A stretch of DNA of 64,000 nt from Thermoanaerobacter pseudethanolicus ATCC 33223 (GTDB taxonomy: Bacteria; Bacillota; Thermoanaerobacteria; Thermoanaerobacterales; Thermoanaerobacteraceae), in assembly GCF_000019085.1 (NCBI RefSeq), contig NC_010321.1:2270001-2334000 (forward strand), in the 5' to 3' direction. The notes under the pieces were generated by a model, which worked only from the letters and a program-made list of their open reading frames with translations, was not told where the DNA came from and ran no database searches. The position numbers were made by a program, and so were the translations under genes. Of this stretch, positions 24,637 through 33,176 are shown piece after piece. The stretch's first letter is position 1. Each line of letters begins with the position of its first letter.

Positions 24637-25538
24637 AGTTCCATCTCCCTGTCTATTCTTTTTAGAATATAAAGTGTTGATATAAAGTAGCTCAAAGCAG
24701 CATAAGCAATTACTAATTTCCCTATAGGAGAAGAAAAAGTCCTGATAAAATCAGGGCTAACTGACACTGTTGAAACAATCATAAAAGCCATAATGCCTAC
24801 CAGAGAAACCATTAAAGATTTTGCCTGCACAGTCATGGCAGCAATTCTGTTTGACATTTTTATTCTCTCATAAAGTTTTTTAGCTGTCCTCTCACACACT
24901 CTCGATAAATCAGATTTCATCCTCACTGCAAAAATAATGCTGTCAATCCATACTTTTATATATGTGCTTTCTATATTTTTAAATTCTTTTAATGCTTCTT
25001 CTAAATCTTCTCCTAACTGAAATCTCCTTAGAACTCTGTCTGTGTGCTCTTTTAAAGGATTTTCAGCTTCCTCAGCTGCCTTTATAAAAGCTCCAGCAAA
25101 GCTTGGTACCATTTTAAGATATGCTCCTAGCATTTTAACAAAATCTCTAAACTGCTCTTCAGTTTTTCTTATTTTTCTTCTCCCTAAATAGTCTAAAATA
25201 TAGTCTATAAGATAATAAAGCATAACAGGAAGTGTAAAACCTAATAAAGTAAAACCTTTAAAGCTCAAAAATACAAGTATCACAATAGTAAAAAGTATAA
25301 ACCACAAAAACACTTCCTCTGCATCTACCTTAATACCGCTTTTTTTAAGCTTTTTCTCTAACTTCTCAATAAAGCTTCCTAAACCAAATAAATCCACTAT
25401 ACTAAACTCATTCTTTTGTGATATCACTAAATGCCTCTCCAGCCTTCTTTTAAGTTTGAGCCTTTTATTTTCCCTAATACTGTACAAAAGAACTACCACC
25501 ATAAAAACAGCTGCGCCGAATAAAAAAGAGACTGCCAC
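24633..25538 (-). CDS. TadB-like type II/IV pilus membrane protein
   Basis: About 301 residues with the T2SSF fold: N-terminal membrane helix, cytoplasmic linker, two central helices (about 80-125), the conserved cytoplasmic FVKMLGAYLKMVPSFAGAFIKAAE region and two C-terminal helices. I prefer the GTG at 25538, 6 nt after AGGTG, over one three codons upstream. It overlaps or abuts TadA/CpaF and TadC with no spacer. With TadC it forms the membrane platform of the pilus. Confidence 0.85.
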   Translation of the reverse strand: MAVSFLFGAAVFMVVVLLYSIRENKRLKLKRRLERHLVISQKNEFSIVDLFGLGSFIEKLEKKLKKSGIKVDAEEVFLWFILFTIVILVFLSFKGFTLLGFTLPVMLYYLIDYILDYLGRRKIRKTEEQFRDFVKMLGAYLKMVPSFAGAFIKAAEEAENPLKEHTDRVLRRFQLGEDLEEALKEFKNIESTYIKVWIDSIIFAVRMKSDLSRVCERTAKKLYERIKMSNRIAAMTVQAKSLMVSLVGIMAFMIVSTVSVSPDFIRTFSSPIGKLVIAYAALSYFISTLYILKRIDREMEL

Positions 25539-25539
25539 A

Positions 25540-26697
25540 TTAATCACCTACCACATGCTTTAAAATGTAGTCTCCGTTTTCATCTATGCCCTCAATTTCA
25601 ATAACTTCAGCAAGCTCTCTGCCTTTTAAATTTCCTTTTTCATCCTCCGTAAGCCTCAAAAACACGACAATGTCGACTGCTCTTGAGATGAGCTTTCTTA
25701 TGATTCTGTAGTCAAGGTTTTTAAACTCCTGAATTAGCATTTCAAGCCTTAACAAAGCATCTAAGCAGGAATTTGCATGTATTGTTGTCATAGAGCCTCT
25801 GTGGCCTGAATTTAAAACGTGGATAAGCTCATAGGCGCTTTCAGGTGTTCTTATCTCAGTGAGAATTATTCTATCAGGGTCTGCTCTCAAGCAGTCGTTG
25901 AGTATGTCAGAGTAAGTTACGCTTCTTGCTTCAGCCGTTCCTTTTCTCGTTTTGAAGTAGTAGACATAGGGTATATGAAGTTTAATCTCTCTTGTATCCT
26001 CTAAAACTGCTACTACATGCTTTTCCTGAATCTCAAAGCCTAAAGAGTTGATAAAAGTCGTCTTTCCAGCGCCTGTTTCTCCTGCAACTATGATGTTTTT
26101 TCTGTCTTTTACCGCCTTTTTGAAGTACTCCTGCATTTCTTTCGTAAGACCTATTGTAGTTTTTACTAGTTCTTTTAAAGGTACATTTAAGAGATTGTGC
26201 TTTCTGATAATTATGACAGGCTTATCAGACTCTGGAGGTATAACTAAAAGAGCACGAGAGCCGTCATAAAGCTCTGCATCCTGTGAAGGATTTGCTATGT
26301 TGATTGATTTATTTAAAGGTGCAAGGATTCTGTCCTGTATAACCCTCACAGCCTGTTCGTTTGGAAACTCTTCTTCTGCGTCTATTTTTACTCCTGCTTT
26401 CTTGTACATTATTTTTGTGCCGTTCACATGTATGTCTGTAACTTCCGGGTCCTTAAGGTACTTCTCTATAATTCCCAATCCGTAAAGAGAAGAGTAGAGC
26501 ATTTCCGTGTATTCTATAAGTCTATCTAGTGCAAAAGGATATTTCTTTTTGAGATACTCTTTCACTTCTTCTCTCAGTATATCCTTGATGTTGGGCTTTC
26601 CGTGGTGCTTCATCATAATTTCCCTTATCTCATCTGTCATTTTCTCAACATCCACTGCTCCATCATTAATTCTTCTGCTTAACTCTCTTAAAGCCAT
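25540..26697 (-). CDS. cpaF: TadA/CpaF secretion ATPase (VirB11 superfamily)
   Basis: A 385-residue hexameric ATPase. It has an N-terminal domain with VTDIHVNGTKIMYKKAG, Walker A IIVAGETGAGKTTFINSL (about 203-220), an Asp box with VLEDTREIKL, Walker B region RADPDRIILTEIRTPE and the His box HRGSMTTIHANS. GGAGGAGG lies 7 nt before the ATG. It powers pilin assembly. As the only VirB11-superfamily member in the operon it might also serve the T4SS half. It overlaps the upstream ParA-like gene by 32 nt. Confidence 0.92.
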   Translation of the reverse strand: MALRELSRRINDGAVDVEKMTDEIREIMMKHHGKPNIKDILREEVKEYLKKKYPFALDRLIEYTEMLYSSLYGLGIIEKYLKDPEVTDIHVNGTKIMYKKAGVKIDAEEEFPNEQAVRVIQDRILAPLNKSINIANPSQDAELYDGSRALLVIPPESDKPVIIIRKHNLLNVPLKELVKTTIGLTKEMQEYFKKAVKDRKNIIVAGETGAGKTTFINSLGFEIQEKHVVAVLEDTREIKLHIPYVYYFKTRKGTAEARSVTYSDILNDCLRADPDRIILTEIRTPESAYELIHVLNSGHRGSMTTIHANSCLDALLRLEMLIQEFKNLDYRIIRKLISRAVDIVVFLRLTEDEKGNLKGRELAEVIEIEGIDENGDYILKHVVGD

Positions 26698-27382
26698 TCA
26701 CAAGCCTCCTCCACAAGGATTTTTCTTTTTTTACTCCAAAAAGAGCATCTTTTAAGTTTCTGGCATGCTTCAGCATTTTCTTATCTTTGTACTCATTTAA
26801 TTTTCGAAGATAGGGGATGTGGTAAATAACCGGTATCCCTAGGTCTACAGCAGTGATGTACTTCTTTTTCCCTCTCACTTTATTAACTACTGCACAGGTC
26901 CTGCCTGCATCTAAAAATCCATGCAGTCTTAAATACTCAAACATTCCAACTGTTCTTGAGACTGCGGATATATCATCTTCCATTACAAACAAAACTTTGT
27001 CAGCTTTTAAAAGTGCTGCGACAGTAACCTCAGAAATCTGAGGCTGTAAGTCTATCAGCACATAATCATATTCATTTGAAAGACTTTTAATAAGCTTTTC
27101 CATATCCGCATACTTTAAGTTTTCCTGCATGTCTGGAAAGCCGCCGACTATGACGTCAAATTTTTCTCCCTGAGGCCTCTGAAGGCAGGCTCTGTAGTCT
27201 CCTAAACATGCATTGACTATGTTTTTCTCTTTATCTAAATCAAGTAAAGACACAAAATCACCGGGAGAAAAATCACATTCTAAAACACATACTTTATTTG
27301 TTTCGCTTAAAGCTTTTGCAAGAGCTAACGCAAGTGTAGTCTTTCCCACACCGCCTTTGGGGCTGAATACTGTAATTACCAT
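26666..27382 (-). CDS. TadZ-like ParA/MinD ATPase without receiver domain
   Basis: About 238 residues, MVITVFSPKGGVGKTTLALALAKAL at the N-terminus with a deviant Walker A motif. It also has DYVLIDLQPQISEVTVAALLKAD, the Walker B region of Fe-NIF/ParA ATPases. The start is the ATG at 27382, 8 nt after AAGAAGG. Upstream in-frame ATG/GTG codons sit inside that ribosome binding site. It lacks the receiver domain of full-length TadZ, but a stand-alone receiver-like protein is encoded two genes upstream. It probably localises the pilus machine. Confidence 0.82.
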   Translation of the reverse strand: MVITVFSPKGGVGKTTLALALAKALSETNKVCVLECDFSPGDFVSLLDLDKEKNIVNACLGDYRACLQRPQGEKFDVIVGGFPDMQENLKYADMEKLIKSLSNEYDYVLIDLQPQISEVTVAALLKADKVLFVMEDDISAVSRTVGMFEYLRLHGFLDAGRTCAVVNKVRGKKKYITAVDLGIPVIYHIPYLRKLNEYKDKKMLKHARNLKDALFGVKKEKSLWRRLVNGFKRVKQKN

Positions 27383-27387
27383 TCTCA

Positions 27388-27933
27388 TCACCTTCTTACT
27401 ACTTTGAATGAATTAAGCTTCAAATACGGCACAAGCTCAGCAGCAGAGTTTAAATCTGCATTGAGAATTAAGCTTGCTTTATCAGAGTCTTCCTTCACAA
27501 CTGAGATTACCTTAAAGCCATCAAGAACTTTAGAGCCTGTCTGGTCAAAGACTATAAAGCTTACTGTATCTCCTGACTGAAGTGTCTTTGCTTCTACAGA
27601 AGTTACAGAAACTGTCATTACAGCATGGTCAGGGCCCAAGGGTTGAGAATCTTTTGAAGTTAAAATTTCAACTGGAATGAAGTCTCCTCTTACTCTTCCT
27701 TCCTTCACAACTTTCCCTACAACATTGGATAGGCTTCTGGCATAGTTAGGTTTAACTGCTGAAGCAGGTACATCAACAACCTTTACTGCATCCTCTGAGA
27801 TAACAGTGCCTGCAGGTATGTCTTTTTCCACAATGACCACTTTTTCTGTCTTCTGGATGTTCTGCATAAACACAAGCATAAAAGCTGCAGAAACAGCAGC
27901 TGTTATTAAGGCAATTTTAATAATCTTGCTCAT
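27388..27933 (-). CDS. cpaB: CpaB/RcpC-like pilus assembly protein (SAF domain)
   Basis: A 181-residue protein with one N-terminal membrane helix (about 5-24) and an external SAF domain. The domain starts VVIVEKDIPAGTVISEDAVKVVDVPASAVKP and is followed by the RcpC-like C-terminal region with VSFIVFDQTGSKVLDG. Such proteins are found in nearly all Tad loci and may interact with the wall or with glycans. AAAGGAGGT lies upstream of the ATG. Its stop overlaps the following ParA-like gene. Confidence 0.88.
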   Translation of the reverse strand: MSKIIKIALITAAVSAAFMLVFMQNIQKTEKVVIVEKDIPAGTVISEDAVKVVDVPASAVKPNYARSLSNVVGKVVKEGRVRGDFIPVEILTSKDSQPLGPDHAVMTVSVTSVEAKTLQSGDTVSFIVFDQTGSKVLDGFKVISVVKEDSDKASLILNADLNSAAELVPYLKLNSFKVVRR

Positions 27934-28450
27934 AAAGGACCTCCTTTACTAGAAGTTTTTCAATCTCTAAAAGGCCTTCATTTAAATCGGTACACCGGTA
28001 GCTTTCGCCTAAAAATTTAATTATGCCCTCTATCTGCTTTTTTGCGGTTTCTATACTTTTTGCAAAGCTTTCAATTTTCAGTTCACTGATAGTTAAATCC
28101 GTCAGCAGATAGCTTACATCTCCAAAGTTTCTGGGCTTTTCAAGGACCTCTTTTACTTTCTCAGCTGTTACAGGCTCAAATACTAAGTCATATATTCCCA
28201 TTATGAAAAGTTTGGCTGTGAGGTCTTTATTAATGCTTTCTCCTGCAAGGAAAATAACCCTCCTTCCTCTTTTTCTCACCTCAAAAAGCAGATTTTCTGC
28301 TGGTAAGCTGCCTGTAAGAGCCTCGGAAAAAATCAGGGTGTCAAAATTAAAATTAAAAACAGCTTCCCTGTAGTACACCGCTGCAGTATTAGGAAGTACA
28401 TCAGAAAGCTTTTTGTCCAGCGCTTCGATTCCGGTTGCAAGAAGTATCAC
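27917..28450 (-). CDS. Receiver-like pilus protein (split TadZ N-terminal domain?)
   Basis: About 177 residues. The first 100 look like an atypical response-regulator fold: alternating strands and helices with FDTLIFSEAL, RRVIFLAGESIN and the terminal FMGIYDLVFEPVTAEKVKEVLEKP. The phosphorylation Asp pocket is not convincing. A helical tail follows. The GTG at 28450 is 8 nt from AAGGAGG and is favoured over ATGs at 28456 or 28468. I read it as the partner domain of the receiver-less TadZ at 26666, an inference from fold pattern and gene order. Confidence 0.6.
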   Translation of the reverse strand: MILLATGIEALDKKLSDVLPNTAAVYYREAVFNFNFDTLIFSEALTGSLPAENLLFEVRKRGRRVIFLAGESINKDLTAKLFIMGIYDLVFEPVTAEKVKEVLEKPRNFGDVSYLLTDLTISELKIESFAKSIETAKKQIEGIIKFLGESYRCTDLNEGLLEIEKLLVKEVLYEQDY

Positions 28451-28464
28451 ACTCATCTCCTCCT

Positions 28465-29529
28465 TCATCCATCGTCTTCTCTTTTCATTGACCGCTCCAG
28501 CAGTTTTTTCTCCAGTTCTTCTACGTCATATTTTCTCTGTGAGTAGCTGTTAAAGTAGTTTTTAGGTACAGAAAAGGTACTGCTGTCTCTATCTGCCTTT
28601 TTTACAGCATCTATTACCGATTTTTCTTTGATATAGTTTTCAATTGTTTTCTCTAAAAAATTAACAGGGCTTCGTATGTTCCGCCCTTTCATTTTCCTTA
28701 AACAGACTTTTATATCTTCATCTGTTAGCATGTACTTTTCTTTAAGTTCCTTTATAACCTCACTGTCAAAATCATCTGACTGATTGACTGACCGATTTAA
28801 AGTCTGTCCGTCAGTCAGTCCATCCTGCTCCATCTCCATATTTTTTGACTGACTGACTGATGTAATCTTATGATGTAATCTACTGATGTAATCTATTGAT
28901 ATAGGGAGGTCGGGATTTACCATCTCGGGAGATGGACTTTCCCTATCTCCAGAGATAGACTTTCCCCATCTCGGGAGATTGGGATTTCCCATCTCTGGAG
29001 ATTGACCACCCTCCTTTTTCACTAAAATATCAGTATACACAGCCTTTTCATTTTTTATCTCCGGCTTTATAAACTGAGGTTCTCCTTCTACTTCTTTGTG
29101 AGTGAGTTCGTCCAGCAGTCTATCCACCACCTCATTGTTTCTTACATAGTAGGTTACATTTTTCTGCTTGTCTATAAAGCTGCAGTACAGCTTTTCTTCT
29201 CCGTTTTTGATGAAAAGCCTTCCCTCCTCCTGGGCTTTTAAAAACTCTGTCTTTGAATTGTACCTTACACCAATCTTATCAAAAGCAGTTCTAAACTCCT
29301 CAACAGAAAATCCCAGCTCTTCTACCCAGCTATCGCCGGGAGCATAAGAAGGATGGTCTGGTGCTGGCTCAAGAAATTTATAAAAGCTGTTGTAGTTATA
29401 CCTGTCAAACCAGTACTCCAGCTGCTCAAATAAAATTGCGGCTGTTACAGAACCCGTTATTTTTCTGTATTCCGGATGATAAGGAATTATCCTGCTCGCT
29501 AAAGCAGCAGCTCTATTTCTCCTCTCCAT
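28465..29529 (-). CDS. Replication-initiator-like protein
   Basis: A 354-residue protein starting MERRNRAAALASRIIPYHPEYRKITGSVTAAILFEQLEYWF. That opening is typical of phage and plasmid replication proteins with an N-terminal winged-helix module. The middle (about 170-260) is low-complexity and encoded by the repeat array at 28777-29013. The C-terminal third (LKEKYMLTDEDIKVCLRKMKGR, then NFLEKTIENYI) is helical, like DnaD-type initiators. GAGGTG lies 6 nt before the ATG. Its position between T4SS and Tad genes in one operon is odd. Function is inferred from pattern only. Confidence 0.65.
   Translation of the reverse strand: MERRNRAAALASRIIPYHPEYRKITGSVTAAILFEQLEYWFDRYNYNSFYKFLEPAPDHPSYAPGDSWVEELGFSVEEFRTAFDKIGVRYNSKTEFLKAQEEGRLFIKNGEEKLYCSFIDKQKNVTYYVRNNEVVDRLLDELTHKEVEGEPQFIKPEIKNEKAVYTDILVKKEGGQSPEMGNPNLPRWGKSISGDRESPSPEMVNPDLPISIDYISRLHHKITSVSQSKNMEMEQDGLTDGQTLNRSVNQSDDFDSEVIKELKEKYMLTDEDIKVCLRKMKGRNIRSPVNFLEKTIENYIKEKSVIDAVKKADRDSSTFSVPKNYFNSYSQRKYDVEELEKKLLERSMKREDDG
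28777..29013. repeat. Iteron-like repeat array inside the initiator gene
   Basis: Three arrays lie side by side. Four 12-bp palindromes ATCTCnnGAGAT start at 28922, 28945, 28968 and 28991, exactly 23 bp apart. Three copies of GATGTAATCT start at 28859, 28872 and 28885, exactly 13 bp apart. GACTGA-type repeats at 28778-28860 include an imperfect 15-bp inverted repeat (28778-28792 with 28806-28820). Neither 23 nor 13 is a multiple of three, so DNA rather than protein periodicity is conserved. The layout resembles an origin embedded in its initiator gene. Confidence 0.8.
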
Positions 29530-29539
29530 AAAAAACACC

Positions 29540-31165
29540 TCACGGGTAATTATTTTTATACTTTTCTCCAATAGCCATTACCTGGTCTACATACCACCAT
29601 GCGTGATTGTAGTGCCATACCGCATATCTTAAAGCCTCATCTTCATTAAACCCTTTCCTTAAATAAACATCTCTATTTGCCGCTAAATATCTCGCAGCAG
29701 TGAAAACTGCATCTTCGGGCTCAAAAGGACTTTTTGTTCCATTGTTGTTGCCGTCTACAGCATACTCGTCAAATGTACTTTGCAGGAACTGCATCATACC
29801 CACAGCCCTTGTTTTCAGCTCAGGCAAATATGGACCTATTGCGTTTGGATTAAAACTTGATTCTCTAAAAGCTATTGCTGCAAGCACATACCACGGAATA
29901 CCGTATTCTCTTCCTGCTTCTTTAAACACAGGGAGCAAATTTTCCGGTATTCTGCCGGGTTTTGCCGCATATTCTTTGCTCGCACCAATGCCCAGCAGCC
30001 ACTCCAAGTTTTGATCACCTTTCATAAAAGCAATTCCCGTCTCCAGAATAAACTTTCTGTCAATACTGTCATTTACTGCAACACTCCCTGCCGGCACATT
30101 TATATCTCCTAAAGGATTTACAGGAGTTCCGCTTACTCTCACCTCAAAGTGAAGGTGAGACCCTGTAGCAATACCTGTGCTTCCTGCCAGTGCTATCTTC
30201 TGTCCCTTCTTTACAACATCTCCAACCTTAACAAGCACCTGTGAGTTGTGTGCATACAAGGTTGAAATGCCTCCGCTGTGGTCTATCACCACTGTATTCC
30301 CATACCCTCCATAAGGCCCTGATGTTGTCACGACACCGTCAGCTGCTGCAACTATTTCATCTCTTGTGTTTGCCGCTATGTCTATTCCCGTGTGCATTTT
30401 GTATGTTCCTGTCACTGGATGAAACCTCATGCCAAAAGGCGATGTTACTGTATGACTTGAAGGAACAGGCCACAAAAGCTTTCCTCCAGAAAGCTCAATG
30501 GTTTTAGTTTCTCGTTTATAACTACTGTAAAAGCTTGTTTTAATTTCTCCTGCTATTACTGCATCCAGTTTAGAATAGTCCTCATAAAACTCCATCCCTT
30601 TTAAAGCCATATATGTGCGTGATTCATTTCCTTTTACATCGGTCACTTCTTGATACTCAAACACATAAATCCCTTCATAAGTTCTTACCTGAGTAAGCAG
30701 TTTAACAGGCACATAAGCAACTTCCTCCTTAGCAGTCACATTTCCCTCAGCATTAACTTCAAATCTAACTGTTACAATCTTCTCCGTATAGTCCATATAC
30801 TCAAACTCCGGCTTAAGCCCTTCAGCTATTCTTCTGACTCTTGTCATATCAACATCTTTGCTCCAGCCGTTTGCATACTCCTCAACTGCATAAACTATAC
30901 CCCACGGCAGCTGAAAATTTTCTTCCTGCCTGTACTTTGATATTACTTCCGGCTTAATGCTTTCCACATACTTCTTCACCTTTTCTTTTCCTTCAGCCAT
31001 CTGTTTAGGAGCTGCACCAAAAATTGAAAGAAGTATAAGTATTACCAGACCCATTATTATCAAGTAGGGCAAAAAAGTGAGGAGCACAGGTTTTACAGCT
31101 TTCCACAGGTATCTTGATATTATGTTTTTAACTCTGTTTTTAAGAATCATAACCTGGTTATCCAT
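29540..31165 (-). CDS. VirB1-like peptidoglycan hydrolase (M23 peptidase plus lytic transglycosylase)
   Basis: A protein of about 541 residues with one membrane helix (about 22-48) and a predicted external part. An M23 endopeptidase domain (about 240-355) shows HTGIDIAA, the central zinc site and GSHLHFEVR. A C-terminal SLT/lytic transglycosylase domain (about 400-535) shows IAFRESSFNPNAIGP with the catalytic Glu and GMMQFLQSTFDEY. GGTGAGG lies 6 nt before the ATG at 31165. Bifunctional hydrolases of this type open the wall for Gram-positive conjugation machines. Confidence 0.9.
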   Translation of the reverse strand: MDNQVMILKNRVKNIISRYLWKAVKPVLLTFLPYLIIMGLVILILLSIFGAAPKQMAEGKEKVKKYVESIKPEVISKYRQEENFQLPWGIVYAVEEYANGWSKDVDMTRVRRIAEGLKPEFEYMDYTEKIVTVRFEVNAEGNVTAKEEVAYVPVKLLTQVRTYEGIYVFEYQEVTDVKGNESRTYMALKGMEFYEDYSKLDAVIAGEIKTSFYSSYKRETKTIELSGGKLLWPVPSSHTVTSPFGMRFHPVTGTYKMHTGIDIAANTRDEIVAAADGVVTTSGPYGGYGNTVVIDHSGGISTLYAHNSQVLVKVGDVVKKGQKIALAGSTGIATGSHLHFEVRVSGTPVNPLGDINVPAGSVAVNDSIDRKFILETGIAFMKGDQNLEWLLGIGASKEYAAKPGRIPENLLPVFKEAGREYGIPWYVLAAIAFRESSFNPNAIGPYLPELKTRAVGMMQFLQSTFDEYAVDGNNNGTKSPFEPEDAVFTAARYLAANRDVYLRKGFNEDEALRYAVWHYNHAWWYVDQVMAIGEKYKNNYP

Positions 31166-31217
31166 ATATATCCTCACCTAAAGCTATATTTTTATTTAAA
31201 ATTCCATAAGATTTACG

Positions 31218-31270
31218 CCTGAAAAATTCCTGATAGGTTCCCGAAGGGGTTCTATCGGGAATTTTTCAGG
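31218..31270 (-). repeat. Long hairpin between T4SS genes
   Basis: CCTGAAAAATTCCTGATAG at 31218 pairs with CTATCGGGAATTTTTCAGG at 31252, with one mismatch, around a smaller inner hairpin. The stop codon of the preceding small gene lies in one arm. There is no U-run, so it is not a typical terminator and may serve mRNA processing or stability within the operon. Confidence 0.75.
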
Positions 31271-31541
31271 ACAAGTTAAACAAATGAATGTATCCTAACA
31301 CCCAGTTCAAAAAAGACATAAGCTCTTTAAAATAGGGCCTTATCACCATCTCTGCTTTAATTAAAAAATTCACTACTTTGTCGAGCAGATAAAAAATTGC
31401 TAAAAAACCAATAATACCAAAGCCAGCTCCTTCATATACTTCTGCATTTTGAAATGATATGGGTTCCTCCCACTCCTCAGCAGCTCTCATAATAACTGCT
31501 TTTTTAAAGTATTCTCCATATTCATCTCTTTCATCAAGCAC
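31266..31541 (-). CDS. Small T4SS-operon membrane protein
   Basis: About 91 residues. An acidic N-terminal part (LDERDEYGEYFKKAVIMRAAEEWEEP) is followed by a hydrophobic segment (GAGFGIIGFLAIFYLLDKVV) and a second weaker one near the end. I place the start at GTG 31541, 6 nt after GGGAGGG. An ATG five codons upstream has poor spacing. It lies between the TrbL/VirB6-like and VirB1-like genes on the same strand. I do not recognise a family. A structural role in the secretion channel is plausible only by context. Confidence 0.65.
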   Translation of the reverse strand: MLDERDEYGEYFKKAVIMRAAEEWEEPISFQNAEVYEGAGFGIIGFLAIFYLLDKVVNFLIKAEMVIRPYFKELMSFLNWVLGYIHLFNLS

Positions 31542-31637
31542 ATTAAACCCTCCCATATTCCCTTTTTAGCGTCTAAAAAAACAGGCAGGAAGATATATCC
31601 CCTGCCTTTTTTCAAAACTTAAAAAGCCTTTTAAAGC

Positions 31638-33176
31638 CTAGTTTCTCCACCTGAACATATCAGTATTTGACGTCAGGACAGTCGGAGCAATGAAGGAGGC
31701 CATATGAAATCCATATCTTCCAATTGCTCCTCCTATTTTTTTACCTACCTCACTTCCTTTGTATCCATAGGCAGAGCCCAAAATCATTCCTCCAGCTCTC
31801 CCTACTGCTTCCGCTGCATCCTTCTCATTTAAAATTCTTTCTATTCCAACAGACTGTGAAAGGCCTCCAATAAAGCCAGTACCGGTATCTCTGCCTTTGT
31901 CATATGCCTCTTTTATTAAGGCAACAGCTGTTGCAGCAGGAGCTGCTGTGCTCCTGCCTATTACGCCACCGGCACTCCTGAAGTGCTCTGTCACATCCAC
32001 ACCCATAGTCCTTAAAGGAATAGAAGCTGCAGAGCCTATAAGGCTGCCAACAGCACTTCCTATTGTGCCTGCAACTGATCCTGCTTTAACACCCGCTGAT
32101 ACAGCACCTGTTCCTGCAGGTCCAGATGGAAGGGTCCCCGAAAAAGTGCTTGAAGGAAAAGAAGCTTTTGGAGCTGCTGTAGTCTTTGCAATATTTGCAA
32201 GCCCCAAAAGGCCAGTAAGACCCAAAGTTGCTGCTCCTGCCCACTTCTCTTCATTGACTCCCAAGAATTTGAGCCAGCCCTGAAGCAGGTCTCTAATAAC
32301 ATTTGCAGTAGGTATTAAGCACACCATGCCGAATATCTGCGCCCACCAGGGAGAAAAATCCGTTGAAACCCCAGCCTTTATGAGCACCAGATACAGTGAT
32401 AAAACCAATGAATGGGCTGCCTGCATGAAAGCGTTGGAAGCAGTTTCACCTATTATAACGCCTATTCCTTCTTTTCTTCCTGATATTGTCCAGCTCCATG
32501 CTACAATGGGTGTCAGTATAAACATTGAGGTCAAAACAAATTTTCTTATCAGGTACAGAAAATTAAAATAAAGCAAAATCCCAATGTAGCCCAGCTTGAC
32601 AATTGCTGTAGCAAGCACATTTCCCGTTTTTATATCATTTATATCAAAAGTACTTCCCACTGCTCCCATGCTTTGCGCAATACTGTGAAACAGATCCACA
32701 AGAGCATTGTTCGCCTGAAACATAATCCTCATAAAGTACGGCATAAACAGAATTATGAAAAAGGCATATATCACACTTGAAACACTCTGCATGAAGTTTA
32801 TCCTTTTTGATGGATTGACACTGGATGTCATAAACCTGTATCCCTGTGCCGCTACTGCAATTAAAAGGAGCACCCACACAGCATCTCTTATTCTTCTATA
32901 CCACGTCATCACAATATCCCACTCCTGCGGGCTGTAAGGTGCCAGATCACCGTAGGAGGTGTTGAATATAAGCTCATCAAAGTTTTTAAGCCCTAAAATC
33001 TGAATTGCCGAATAAAGCCCATTGATTGGTGCGGCAATAAGCTCTTCAATAAGACTGCCCTGGTCCTCCTGCGGCTGCGGAGAATTACTTGGGCTTGTAA
33101 CAGAAGGTGTTTCAGCAAAAGCAGTTATACTGAATAAAAGAGCCAAAGCCACAGCAAAAATAATCAGCCTACTCAT
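31638..33176 (-). CDS. TrbL/VirB6-like conjugal transfer membrane protein
   Basis: A protein of about 512 residues with a signal peptide (MSRLIIFAVALALLFSITAFAE). Five to seven membrane helices lie between about 85 and 330 (for example IRDAVWVLLLIAVAAQGY and ILLYFNFLYLIRKFVLTSMFILTP). A long Gly/Ala-rich C-terminal tail follows. This is the layout of TrbL/VirB6 inner-membrane channel proteins of Gram-positive T4SS. The ATG at 33176 overlaps the end of the VirB4 gene by 8 nt and has no strong ribosome binding site, pointing to translational coupling. Confidence 0.82.
   Translation of the reverse strand: MSRLIIFAVALALLFSITAFAETPSVTSPSNSPQPQEDQGSLIEELIAAPINGLYSAIQILGLKNFDELIFNTSYGDLAPYSPQEWDIVMTWYRRIRDAVWVLLLIAVAAQGYRFMTSSVNPSKRINFMQSVSSVIYAFFIILFMPYFMRIMFQANNALVDLFHSIAQSMGAVGSTFDINDIKTGNVLATAIVKLGYIGILLYFNFLYLIRKFVLTSMFILTPIVAWSWTISGRKEGIGVIIGETASNAFMQAAHSLVLSLYLVLIKAGVSTDFSPWWAQIFGMVCLIPTANVIRDLLQGWLKFLGVNEEKWAGAATLGLTGLLGLANIAKTTAAPKASFPSSTFSGTLPSGPAGTGAVSAGVKAGSVAGTIGSAVGSLIGSAASIPLRTMGVDVTEHFRSAGGVIGRSTAAPAATAVALIKEAYDKGRDTGTGFIGGLSQSVGIERILNEKDAAEAVGRAGGMILGSAYGYKGSEVGKKIGGAIGRYGFHMASFIAPTVLTSNTDMFRWRN

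Noticed and set aside
28859-29013. Regular short repeats that could suggest a CRISPR array
   Set aside because: The units are 13 and 23 bp with no unique spacers, lie inside a coding gene, and no cas gene is nearby.
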